Source: Bradyrhizobium sp. AZCC 2176 (GTDB taxonomy: Bacteria > Pseudomonadota > Alphaproteobacteria > Rhizobiales > Xanthobacteraceae). Taken from it: a DNA stretch of 64,000 nucleotides. The first letter of the stretch is position 1, and the number at the start of each line of letters is the position of its first letter. Below the pieces are notes generated by a model. It did not search any database. It was not told the DNA's origin and saw nothing but the letters and a program-made list of their open reading frames with translations. Below, piece after piece: positions 44,697 through 51,872 of the stretch. Position numbers and translations under genes: made by a program. The stretch covers positions 2,914,001 to 2,978,000 of the forward strand of contig NZ_JAZHRX010000001.1 of the NCBI RefSeq assembly GCF_036924645.1, given 5' to 3'.

Positions 44697-45335
44697 ATGA
44701 GCATCACCACGGCCTTGACGAGCGTGCCGAAGCCCGCACCTGAACTGATCGAGGCGTTCAGAGGCGCGCCGACCTCTGTGATCTCCGACAACCTTGACCG
44801 GCTGCCGGGCGCCGTGGGCCTGCGGCCGTTCCATCGCGGCTGCAAGCTGGTGGGCATAGCCTTCACCGTGCGCACGCGGCCCGGCGACAATCTTGCGATC
44901 CACCGCGCGCTCGAACTGGTCGGGCCGGGTGACGTCATCGTGGTCGATGGCGGCGGCGACGAGACGCGGGCGCTGGTCGGCGAAATCATGAAGAACATCG
45001 CCGAATACCGGGGCGCCGCGGGCTATGTGATCGACGGCGCCATCCGGGACGTCGCTGCATTTGCCGCATCCGACTTTCCCTGCTTTGCCCGTACGGCGAT
45101 CCACCGCGGGCCCTACAAGAGCGGACCAGGCGAAATCAACGTGCCGGTTTCGATCGGCGGCTCGGTGATCGCGCCCGGAGATATCGTGGTCGGCGACGAG
45201 GACGGCGTGGTGTCGTTTCCCGCCTCGATCGCAGCCACCGTGCTGGAGGCGGTCCGCGCCCAGATCGCGCGCGAGGAAGGCACGATCACGGCGATCCGCG
45301 AAGGCCGCTACCAGGGCAGCTACGGCAAACCTTGA
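44697..45335 (+). CDS. RraA-family protein (HMG/CHA aldolase-like)
   Basis: 212 aa. GAPTSVISDNLDRLPG, VRTRPGDNLAIHRALELVGPGDVIVVDGGGD and GAAGYVIDGAIRDVAAF give the RraA/HMG aldolase fold, with the Arg-Asp pair (IRD) that binds metal and substrate in aldolases acting on 4-hydroxy-4-methyl-2-oxoglutarate. Members within catabolic operons are usually aldolases or oxaloacetate decarboxylases and not RNase E inhibitors. RBS AAGGGGGA. First gene of a cupin/Bug operon. Confidence 0.88.
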   Translation: MSITTALTSVPKPAPELIEAFRGAPTSVISDNLDRLPGAVGLRPFHRGCKLVGIAFTVRTRPGDNLAIHRALELVGPGDVIVVDGGGDETRALVGEIMKNIAEYRGAAGYVIDGAIRDVAAFAASDFPCFARTAIHRGPYKSGPGEINVPVSIGGSVIAPGDIVVGDEDGVVSFPASIAATVLEAVRAQIAREEGTITAIREGRYQGSYGKP

Positions 45336-45394
45336 CGGATAAGTTTTGAACGAAGCGCCAAGATCGAAGCGCAACCGCGCTTGAGGGAGGGACG

Positions 45395-45763
45395 ATGAGC
45401 CAGAAGAACGAATTTCACAATCTGGATAACCCGGTCGACGGTCTGTTTCGCGAACTCGCGTCCGGCGTGACGACGCGAATCTTCTCCGGCGAGCATGCGA
45501 TGCTGTCGGTGGTGATGCTGGCGCCGCACGCGCAAGGTACCCTGCATCATCACCCCGAGGAGCAATGGGGCGTGCTGCTCGACGGTTCGGCCATCCGCGT
45601 TCAGGGGGATGAGGAAATTCCGGTCAAGAAGGGCGATTTCTGGCGCACGCCCGGAAACGTGCCGCACACGATGCGGGCTGGACCGGAAGGGGCGCGCGTG
45701 CTTGACATCTTCAGCCCGCCACGGCCCGAGTACAAAAAAGCCGGGTCCGGCTTCGGCACTTAA
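45395..45763 (+). CDS. Cupin-domain protein
   Basis: 122 aa single cupin. Motif 1 GTLHHHPEEQWGVLLDG and motif 2 PGNVPHTMRAG provide the His/Glu metal ligands. RBS GAGGGAGG. The fold suits a small dioxygenase, isomerase or sensor; the reaction is unknown. It is the second gene of the rraA-like operon, 59 bases downstream, and 56 bases before the Bug receptor. Confidence 0.9.
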   Translation: MSQKNEFHNLDNPVDGLFRELASGVTTRIFSGEHAMLSVVMLAPHAQGTLHHHPEEQWGVLLDGSAIRVQGDEEIPVKKGDFWRTPGNVPHTMRAGPEGARVLDIFSPPRPEYKKAGSGFGT

Positions 45764-45819
45764 ACGAAGTCTGCGAACAAAACAAAAAAATCGCAGCCAC
45801 AATCGGGAGGAGACACCAG

Positions 45820-46779
45820 GTGAAGATTACCAGACGCAATTTGCTTGCGGCATCGGCCGCGTTCGCGGTCACGCCAGCGCTGGCGCAGCCGGCCAAGAAC
45901 ATGACGCTGGTGGTGCCGTTCCCGCCGGGCGGCTCCACCGACGCGCTGGCGCGGCTGTTGCAGTCCCATCTGCAGACCAGGCTCGGCCGGACCGTGCTGG
46001 TGGAGAACAAGTCCGGTGCGGCCGGCTCGCTCGGCGCCATACAGGTCGCCAAGAGCGCGCCAGACGGCGCGACGTTCCTGGTGACCTTCGACTCGCACGC
46101 GGTGATTCCTTCGATCCTCGAAAAGCCGGGGCTGGATGTCGAGAAGGATCTGGTGCCGGTGTTCCTGGTCGGCACCGCGCCTTACGTCCTCGCTGCGAAC
46201 GCCGAGCGGCCGTACAAGAGCTTTGCTGACGTGGTCGCCGCCTGCAAGGCAAGCCCCGGCGCGGTGAAATACGCCTCCGTCGGCATCGGCACGCTCGGCC
46301 ATCTCGCGATGACGGTGCTCGGCAAGAAGGCCGGCGTCGAGATCACGCATGTGCCCTACCGCGGCGGCGGCCCGGCGATGAACGACGTGCTCGGCGGCCA
46401 TGTCGATATGATCATCGGATCGGCGGCGCTGATCACGGCGCAACTCGGCACCAACAGGCTGCGGCCCATCCTGCAATTGGGGCGCGAGCGGATGGCTGCG
46501 CTGAAGGACACGCAGACCGCGATCGAGGCAGGCTTCCCCGACTTCGAGACGCTGGCCTGGTGGGGCATTTTCGCGCCCAAGGATACGCCTGCCGATGTCA
46601 TCGCCAGCATGGCGAAATCGGTAAAGGAGATCCTGAGCGAGCCGGCGGTAGCCTCGCAACTGCGCGAGACGCAGCAGATGACGCTGCTGCTCGCCGACGG
46701 CAAGGAGTTCTCGACGTTCTTCGCCAGGCAGGTCAGCATCTGGGGTCAGGTCGTGCGCGAGAATAATATCAAGGCGTAG
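45820..46779 (+). CDS. Bug/TctC-type tripartite tricarboxylate transporter substrate-binding protein
   Basis: 319 aa from GTG 45820 with a strong RBS (GGGAGGAG). TRRNLLAASAAFAVTPALA is a Tat-like signal. The mature start NMTLVVPFPPGGSTDALARLLQSHLQTRLGRTVLVENKSGAAGSLGAIQVAKSAPDG is the Bug signature; YRGGGPAMNDVLGGHVDMII also fits. It binds carboxylates in the periplasm for TctAB uptake. No TctA/TctB genes are adjacent, so it must use distant ones or act as a sensor. Confidence 0.95.
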   Translation: MKITRRNLLAASAAFAVTPALAQPAKNMTLVVPFPPGGSTDALARLLQSHLQTRLGRTVLVENKSGAAGSLGAIQVAKSAPDGATFLVTFDSHAVIPSILEKPGLDVEKDLVPVFLVGTAPYVLAANAERPYKSFADVVAACKASPGAVKYASVGIGTLGHLAMTVLGKKAGVEITHVPYRGGGPAMNDVLGGHVDMIIGSAALITAQLGTNRLRPILQLGRERMAALKDTQTAIEAGFPDFETLAWWGIFAPKDTPADVIASMAKSVKEILSEPAVASQLRETQQMTLLLADGKEFSTFFARQVSIWGQVVRENNIKA

Positions 46780-46827
46780 CGGCGGCGGACCGGCTATCCC
46801 GGCATCTCCGGCCCGGAACCAGTACCT

Positions 46828-46856
46828 TCCGACGCGGCCGGACAGGCCGCGTCGGA
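46828..46856. terminator. Hairpin after the Bug gene, possible terminator
   Basis: A perfect 12-bp stem TCCGACGCGGCC / GGCCGCGTCGGA with a 5-base loop, 49 bases after the stop codon and before the tRNA. There is no T run, so intrinsic termination is uncertain. Confidence 0.45.
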
Positions 46857-46920
46857 GGGCTGGCGATGCCACGTCCGCTTTGCTATGAAGCGGCCAAGCA
46901 CCCGCTCAACGCGGGTTCGC

Positions 46921-46997
46921 GGTCCCGTAGCTCAGCCGGATAGAGCGACGGTTTCCTAAACCGTAGGTCGGAAGTTCGAGTCTTCCCGGGATCGCCA
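46921..46997 (+). tRNA. tRNA-Arg (anticodon CCT)
   Basis: 77 nt with encoded CCA. Acceptor GGTCCCG pairs with CGGGATC (one G-T pair), discriminator G, D arm GCTC...GAGC, anticodon arm ACGGT-TTCCTAA-ACCGT giving anticodon CCT, T arm GGAAG-TTCGAGT-CTTCC. Reads AGG codons. tRNA 3' ends are common integration sites, but the genes following it show no foreign composition or integrase. Confidence 0.95.
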
Positions 46998-47032
46998 TTC
47001 CTCAAGGGTGCAAAGCCCAACTAAAGCCGGTC

Positions 47033-47668
47033 CTAACCGGGGTCCGGATAGATTTGCAGGAACGCCATCGTTGTGTCCCGCGCCCGTCGCGCGATCTCGC
47101 TGGCGCTCGGACGATTGGTCAGCTGAAGCAGCAGGCCGGTCATCAGGTCGCCCCACAGCAACCCTAAGAATTTTTCGGCCATCGCGTCGGGATCGCCAAC
47201 GACAAGCCGGGCTGAATTGGCGCTCGCCATGATCGCGCGCAATGCATCGCGCGTGGGCTTGCGCGCGATCGAATCCAGCGCTTGCGCCACCTTTGGCGCG
47301 CGCACGGTTTCGGATATGGCCAGCCGGAACACCGCGACGACGACCGGCTCGGTGGTTTCCGTCAGGAGCCTCGTTCCAAAAGCGGTCAGCACTTCGGTCA
47401 GGATTTTCCTGTCGCGCAGTTCAGGAAGATCGGCCGGTGCTTTCAGCCGCCGGGCGCGCTCGGTGATGCAGGCGACCAGCATCGCCTCCTTGTTGCCGAA
47501 CAGCGCGTAAAGCTCCCGCTTCGAAACCCGCGCGCGTGTCGCAATCTCCAGCGTGCTGGTCTGCGCATAGCCGCCCTCCATGAACGCCGAAAGGGCCGCG
47601 CCTAGAATCCGCTTCCGGACCTCGGTCCCGTCGGTTTCCGCCTCGCGCGCCTTCATCCTTGGATTCAT
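47033..47668 (-). CDS. TetR-family transcriptional regulator
   Basis: 211 aa from ATG 47668 (GAGG just upstream; ATG 47656 is an alternative). The HTH is KRILGAALSAFMEGGYAQTSTLEIATRARVSKRELYALFGNKEAMLVACI, textbook TetR. The C-terminal part resembles AefR-like/TetR_C domains (AVFRLAISETVRAPKVAQAL). It is divergent from the epoxide hydrolase-like/MATE operon; two palindromic sites sit between them, so it probably represses both itself and the operon until a ligand binds. Confidence 0.93.
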   Translation of the reverse strand: MNPRMKAREAETDGTEVRKRILGAALSAFMEGGYAQTSTLEIATRARVSKRELYALFGNKEAMLVACITERARRLKAPADLPELRDRKILTEVLTAFGTRLLTETTEPVVVAVFRLAISETVRAPKVAQALDSIARKPTRDALRAIMASANSARLVVGDPDAMAEKFLGLLWGDLMTGLLLQLTNRPSASEIARRARDTTMAFLQIYPDPG

Positions 47669-47690
47669 CGCCTCATTTTTCCACTTGACT

Positions 47691-47708
47691 TGGTACCATA
47701 CGGTACCA
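47691..47708. promoter_or_regulatory. Candidate TetR operator 1
   Basis: TGGTACC-ATAC-GGTACCA, a perfect inverted repeat of 7-bp arms, 22 bases upstream of the tetR start. It is in the divergent promoter region and matches operator 2 at 15 of 18 positions. Confidence 0.65.
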
Positions 47709-47722
47709 TATTTCGATTTATC

Positions 47723-47740
47723 CGGTACCGGATCGTACCA
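47723..47740. promoter_or_regulatory. Candidate TetR operator 2
   Basis: On the minus strand this reads TGGTACGATCCGGTACCG, 15 of 18 identical to operator 1, with a CCGGTACCGG palindrome at its edge. The offset of 32 bases from operator 1 is about three helical turns, so two dimers could bind on one face. It lies 31 bases before the hydrolase start. Confidence 0.6.
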
Positions 47741-47771
47741 AAACCGACCCGGATGTAAAGGATGGGAGATC

Positions 47772-48887
47772 ATGAACAGACGTCAGCTACTGGCTGCGGC
47801 ATTGGCGCCGCTCGCATGGCGGATTGCCTCTGACGCGCTCCTGTCAACGGCATCTGCGGCAAACGTGGAGCGAGATGGAAAGATGAGCAAGACAACGCAG
47901 CGCATCATCGAATGCAACGGGATCCACCTCAACATCGCCGAGCAGGGCGAGGGGCCGCTGGTGCTGCTGGTGCACGGCTTCCCTGAATCCTGGTTCTCGT
48001 GGCGGCACCAGATCGACGCCGTTGCCGCCGCCGGCTTCCGTGTTGTCGCCCCCGATATGCGCGGCTACGGCAAGAGTGAGGCGCCGCGGGCGATCGACCA
48101 GTACACGATCCTGCATCTCGCCGGCGACATGGTCGGCATTCTCGATGCCCTGGGCGCGGCAACCGCCGTCATCGTAGGTCATGATTGGGGCGCCAGCGTC
48201 GCCTGGCAGGCCGCTCTCATGCGGCCCGATCGCTTCAGGGCGGTTGCAGCGCTCAGCGTGCCATTCCGGCCGCGCGGCAAGGCGCTGCCGACCAGCCTGA
48301 TGCCGCGGACCGAGAATGCGCAGTTCTATCAGCTCTATTTCCAGGAGCCGGGGCCGGCGGAGGCGGAGCTGGAGCGCGATCCGCGCGCGACCATTCGCAA
48401 CATGCTGTTCGGGGCGTCCGGCGACGGCGTCGCCGCGGCCCGCGCGGCCGCAGCCGCCGGCGGGCCCGCGCCGAACCTCGGCATGGTGCCGAAGGGCGGC
48501 GGCTTTCTGCAAGGACCCGGCGCGCCAAAAACCCTGCCACCATGGATAGAAGAAAGCGCCATCGATTTTTACGGCGAGGAGTTTCGGCGCAGCGGCTTTC
48601 GCGGCGCGCTCAACTACTACCGCAACATCGACCGCAACTGGGAAATCACCGGCGCGATGGCCGGCCTGCAGATAACGGTGCCGGCACTCTACATCGCGGG
48701 CGATCGCGATTTCGTGGTCGCCTTCCCGGGCACCGACCAGTTGCTCGCCAACCTGAAGAGCTACGTTCCCGGCCTGCGCAAGATCCAGATGCTTCCCGGT
48801 TGCGGACACTGGACCCAGCAGGAGCGGCCGAGTGAGGTCAGTGCCGCGCTCGTCGAATTCATTCGAGCCCTGCCGAGCCGCTCATGA
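47772..48887 (+). CDS. Alpha/beta hydrolase, epoxide-hydrolase-like, exported
   Basis: 371 aa from ATG 47772 (GGGAG upstream). NRRQLLAAALAPLAWRIASDALLSTASA is an export signal; ATG 47883 would give a cytoplasmic form. LVHGFPESWFSWRHQ is the HGxP oxyanion motif of epoxide hydrolases and dehalogenases, GHDWGASVAW carries the nucleophile Asp, GDRDFVV the acid and GCGHWTQQE the His. An Asp nucleophile plus HGFP fits epoxide hydrolase. The MATE gene overlaps its stop (ATGA), so the two are translationally coupled, suggesting detoxification plus export under TetR control. Confidence 0.92.
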   Translation: MNRRQLLAAALAPLAWRIASDALLSTASAANVERDGKMSKTTQRIIECNGIHLNIAEQGEGPLVLLVHGFPESWFSWRHQIDAVAAAGFRVVAPDMRGYGKSEAPRAIDQYTILHLAGDMVGILDALGAATAVIVGHDWGASVAWQAALMRPDRFRAVAALSVPFRPRGKALPTSLMPRTENAQFYQLYFQEPGPAEAELERDPRATIRNMLFGASGDGVAAARAAAAAGGPAPNLGMVPKGGGFLQGPGAPKTLPPWIEESAIDFYGEEFRRSGFRGALNYYRNIDRNWEITGAMAGLQITVPALYIAGDRDFVVAFPGTDQLLANLKSYVPGLRKIQMLPGCGHWTQQERPSEVSAALVEFIRALPSRS

Positions 48888-50290
48888 CAACGCTGACATC
48901 CCAATCCTCGTCGCCGGGAAATCAAGCGGTGAAGATCAGGCAGAAGACGATGCTCGATGGCCCGGTGCTGCCGACGCTCCTGAAGCTTGCTCTGCCGACC
49001 GTCGTGGTCCTGGTCGTGCAGACCCTTGTCGGGGTGGCGGAGACGTATTTCGTCAGCTTCCTCGGGACGGAGGCCCTGGCCGGGGTCAGCCTGGTGTTTC
49101 CCATCTTCATGCTGATGCAAATGATGTCGAATGGCGGCATCGGCGGCGGCGTCGCATCGTCGATCGCGCGTGCGATGGGGGCAGGCAAGGCGGCCGAGGC
49201 CGAGGCGCTCGCACTGAACGCCCTGGTTCTTGCCATCGTCTTCGGGATTATCTTTGCAGGCGCCGAATGGTTGTTTGGCGAGGCTGTGTACCGGTTGCTT
49301 GGCGGTCAGGCGGGAGCGCTCGGCGCGGCCCTCGCATATGGCCATGTCATCTTTTCCGGCGCGGTGCTTGTCTGGGTCGTCAGCCTGCTGGCGGCGGCCC
49401 TTCGCGGCGCGGGCAACACCGTCGCGCCGGCGGCCGTCATTCTGCTGGGCGTGTTCGTGCTGCTTCCGCTTTCGCCGGCGCTGATTTTCGGCTGGGGTCC
49501 TTTTCCCCGGCTGGGCGTGGCGGGAGCCGGGGTCGCTGTCGTCGTCTATTATCTCGTCAGCGCGATTGTGTTGATCGTCTACATGCGTTCCGCCAGAACC
49601 TCGTTGCACTTGCCCTTCGACGCAAGGCTCATCAAGTGGCGGCTGCTCGGCGATATCCTTCGCGTCGGCGGATTGTCCGCCATCGGCACCATCCAGGCCA
49701 ATTTGACCGTGGTGCTGGTCACGGGCGCAGTCGGGCTGTTCGGCACGGACGCCATCGCAGGCTACGGAATCGCCTCGCGACTCGATTACATCCAGATTCC
49801 ACTGCTGTTCGCGCTCGGCAGCGCGGCGCTGACCATGGTCGGGGTGAACATCGGGGCCGGTCAGGTCAGGCGGGCGGAACGCATCGCGTGGGTCGCCGCG
49901 TTGTTCGCGGCTGGCGTCACCGAGATCCTTGGACTTTTCGTCGCACTGTTTCCCCACGTCTGGCTAACGCTGTTCAGCGCCAAGCCCGAGGTTCTCGCGG
50001 CAGGCTCGATCTATTTCCAGACCGTAGCGCCCTTCTACGGAATTTCCGGTCTCGGGATGCTGCTGTATTTCGCGAGTCAGGGGGCAGGTCGCGTGACATG
50101 GCCGGTTTTTGGCGGAACGGTTCGGCTGTTCATCGCCGCTGGAATCGGCTGGATCATTGTCGTCGATCTTGGCGGCGGATTGCGGGAGCTCTTCATGGCA
50201 GGTGCCGTCGGCTCGATTGTTTCCGCAGCCATTGTCGCCGGCGCACTTTGGCTTCGCGGCTGGGGACCGGCCGGGGAGGTTTCGAAATAG
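48884..50290 (+). CDS. MATE-family efflux transporter
   Basis: 468 aa with about 12 hydrophobic segments, the size and pattern of the MATE (NorM/DinF-like) Na+ or H+ drug antiporters of the inner membrane: LPTLLKLALPTVVVLVVQTLVGVAETYFVSFLGTEALAGVSLVFPIFMLMQMMSNGGIGGGVASSIARAMGAG is a typical first repeat, and the second half starts near RVGGLSAIGTIQANLTVVLVTGAVGLFG. ATG 48884 overlaps the hydrolase TGA. Probably regulated by the TetR protein encoded divergently. Confidence 0.94.
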   Translation: MTTLTSQSSSPGNQAVKIRQKTMLDGPVLPTLLKLALPTVVVLVVQTLVGVAETYFVSFLGTEALAGVSLVFPIFMLMQMMSNGGIGGGVASSIARAMGAGKAAEAEALALNALVLAIVFGIIFAGAEWLFGEAVYRLLGGQAGALGAALAYGHVIFSGAVLVWVVSLLAAALRGAGNTVAPAAVILLGVFVLLPLSPALIFGWGPFPRLGVAGAGVAVVVYYLVSAIVLIVYMRSARTSLHLPFDARLIKWRLLGDILRVGGLSAIGTIQANLTVVLVTGAVGLFGTDAIAGYGIASRLDYIQIPLLFALGSAALTMVGVNIGAGQVRRAERIAWVAALFAAGVTEILGLFVALFPHVWLTLFSAKPEVLAAGSIYFQTVAPFYGISGLGMLLYFASQGAGRVTWPVFGGTVRLFIAAGIGWIIVVDLGGGLRELFMAGAVGSIVSAAIVAGALWLRGWGPAGEVSK

Positions 50291-50340
50291 TTTCCGGTTT
50301 GCCGACGGCTTCGGCTTGCTGCTGCTCGCGATCTCACGTC

Positions 50341-51303
50341 TTAGGCGCCCTTTTCCAGCAGCGCCTTGAAATCTGCCCGCGCGCGTTGCGCTTCGCGCTT
50401 GGCGGTGTCGGAGGCTTCGCCGAGTCCGAAATAGCCGTGGATCAGGCCGGGGCCGTCATAATAGCTAGTCGGCACGCGGGCGGCGGCAAGCGCGTTGGCG
50501 TAGGCCTTGCCCTCATCGCGGAGCGGATCGAACCAGGCGGTGCAGACGATTGCAGGTGCTACCCCTGTGAGGTTTTTGGCGCGCAGCGGCGACGCGCGCC
50601 AGTCGGCGCCGTGGCTCCTGTCGGCGAGATAGTGGCCGCAAAACCATTCCATGGTGGTGCGGGTCAGAAAATAACCTTCCGCGTTCTCGCTGCGCGAGGG
50701 AAAGCGCGCGTTCTCGTTTGCATCCGCGAAATTTCCGAAAACGTCGGTGACGGGATAGACCAGCAGTTGCGCCGCCAGTCGGATGCTGGCGTCGCGGCAG
50801 GCGATCGCGGTAGTGGCCGCCAGATTGCCGCCGGCGCTGTCACCGGCCACGCCGACGCGTCGCTCGTCGCCACCAAATTCGGCGATGCGGGCGATGATGT
50901 CTTTCGTGGCGGCGAAGCCGTCCTCGAAGGCGCCGGGAAACCGCACCTCGGGCGGGCGGCGATAGTCGACCGAGACGACGACCGCGCCGGTCTCGATCGC
51001 AAGCCAGCGTGCCTGCCGGTCATGGGTCTCGAGATCGCCGGCGACCCAGCCGCCGCCGTGGAAGAACACCACCGTCGGCGACTTGTCGGTGGAGTTCCGG
51101 TAGGCCCGCGCGTTGAGGAATCCGGCGGCGCCCTTCACCTTGATGTCTTCCGTGCCCATCACCGGCGGCGGCGGAACCGCCGCGCGGGAGGCCGCCAGCG
51201 CACGTAGCGCATCGCGCGCGCTCTGCGGCGTCATCGTCGCGGGATCGCGCAGCGGCAGCAGCGGAATGATCTGGGCGACGACGGGATCGAGCGGCGTAAT
51301 CAT
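50341..51303 (-). CDS. Alpha/beta hydrolase, hormone-sensitive-lipase (HSL) family esterase
   Basis: 320 aa from ATG 51303 (a TTG start at 51327 is possible). FFHGGGWVAGDLETHDR is the HGGG oxyanion-hole motif; AGDSAGGNLAATTAI has the catalytic Ser; CTAWFDPLRDEGKAYANAL gives the Asp and GLIHGYFGLG the His. It is a class IV (HSL) lipase/esterase for short-chain esters. It converges on the MATE gene with only 50 bases between stops. Confidence 0.93.
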   Translation of the reverse strand: MITPLDPVVAQIIPLLPLRDPATMTPQSARDALRALAASRAAVPPPPVMGTEDIKVKGAAGFLNARAYRNSTDKSPTVVFFHGGGWVAGDLETHDRQARWLAIETGAVVVSVDYRRPPEVRFPGAFEDGFAATKDIIARIAEFGGDERRVGVAGDSAGGNLAATTAIACRDASIRLAAQLLVYPVTDVFGNFADANENARFPSRSENAEGYFLTRTTMEWFCGHYLADRSHGADWRASPLRAKNLTGVAPAIVCTAWFDPLRDEGKAYANALAAARVPTSYYDGPGLIHGYFGLGEASDTAKREAQRARADFKALLEKGA

Positions 51304-51546
51304 GCAGGGTGTCTCGTTGCGGAACAAGGCGGCAGCATAGGTAACGGTCGCGGCCGCCGCAATCGCGGCGTTCGGTACGAGCAGGCCGGCCGATTTTCTC
51401 CAACCGATGGTGGTTCCTGCAGGCAGATGCGGGGGCCGCGCGTTGATAGAATCGTGCTTCGTTTACTTTTCCTTATCCTTAAACGGGCGTTTGCGGGGAA
51501 CGGCCGGGCGCGCCGCTCATTACTCCTTACCAGAGGGAGTGGTGCG

Positions 51547-51789
51547 ATGAATCAATTTGCCGGAGTGGACCGGGCGCTCGACGAAATGCTGGTGCAACTC
51601 GGCGGCATGGTGCTGAGGCTGTCCAGCCCGCAGGTGACGCGGACGCCCGAAGAGCGGCACGCGCTGGCGTGTTCGGTCAACCAATATTCGGTGTGCGCGG
51701 CGCGCTCGGGCGATCCGCGCGTGCACCAGCTCAAGGCCGAACTGGAAGAGACGATCAAGCCGCATCTGCGGCTGGTCGCCAGCCGCTAG
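51547..51789 (+). CDS. Small protein of unknown function
   Basis: 80 aa from ATG 51547 with RBS AGAGGGAG. MNQFAGVDRALDEMLVQLGGMVLRLSSPQVTRTPEERHALACSVNQYSVCAARSGDPRVHQLKAELEETIKPHLRLVASR looks helical and soluble with no signal. I do not recognise the family. It stands alone between the esterase and the cytochrome gene, which converges on it. Confidence 0.65.
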   Translation: MNQFAGVDRALDEMLVQLGGMVLRLSSPQVTRTPEERHALACSVNQYSVCAARSGDPRVHQLKAELEETIKPHLRLVASR

Positions 51790-51872
51790 AGGCGGCGCCC
51801 GATCCATCTGTGAGGCGAACAGCGACGGAAAGGGCGCGGCCGGGTCCGGCCGCGCGGAGCGTTCGAACGACC

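Noticed and set aside
46921..50290. Genomic island integrated at tRNA-Arg
   Set aside because: No integrase, no repeat of the tRNA 3' end was noticed downstream, and the following genes have host-like GC.
48832..51207. 791-aa open frame across the MATE and esterase genes
   Set aside because: Crosses two genes on opposite strands that each have full family signatures; it is an out-of-frame artefact.
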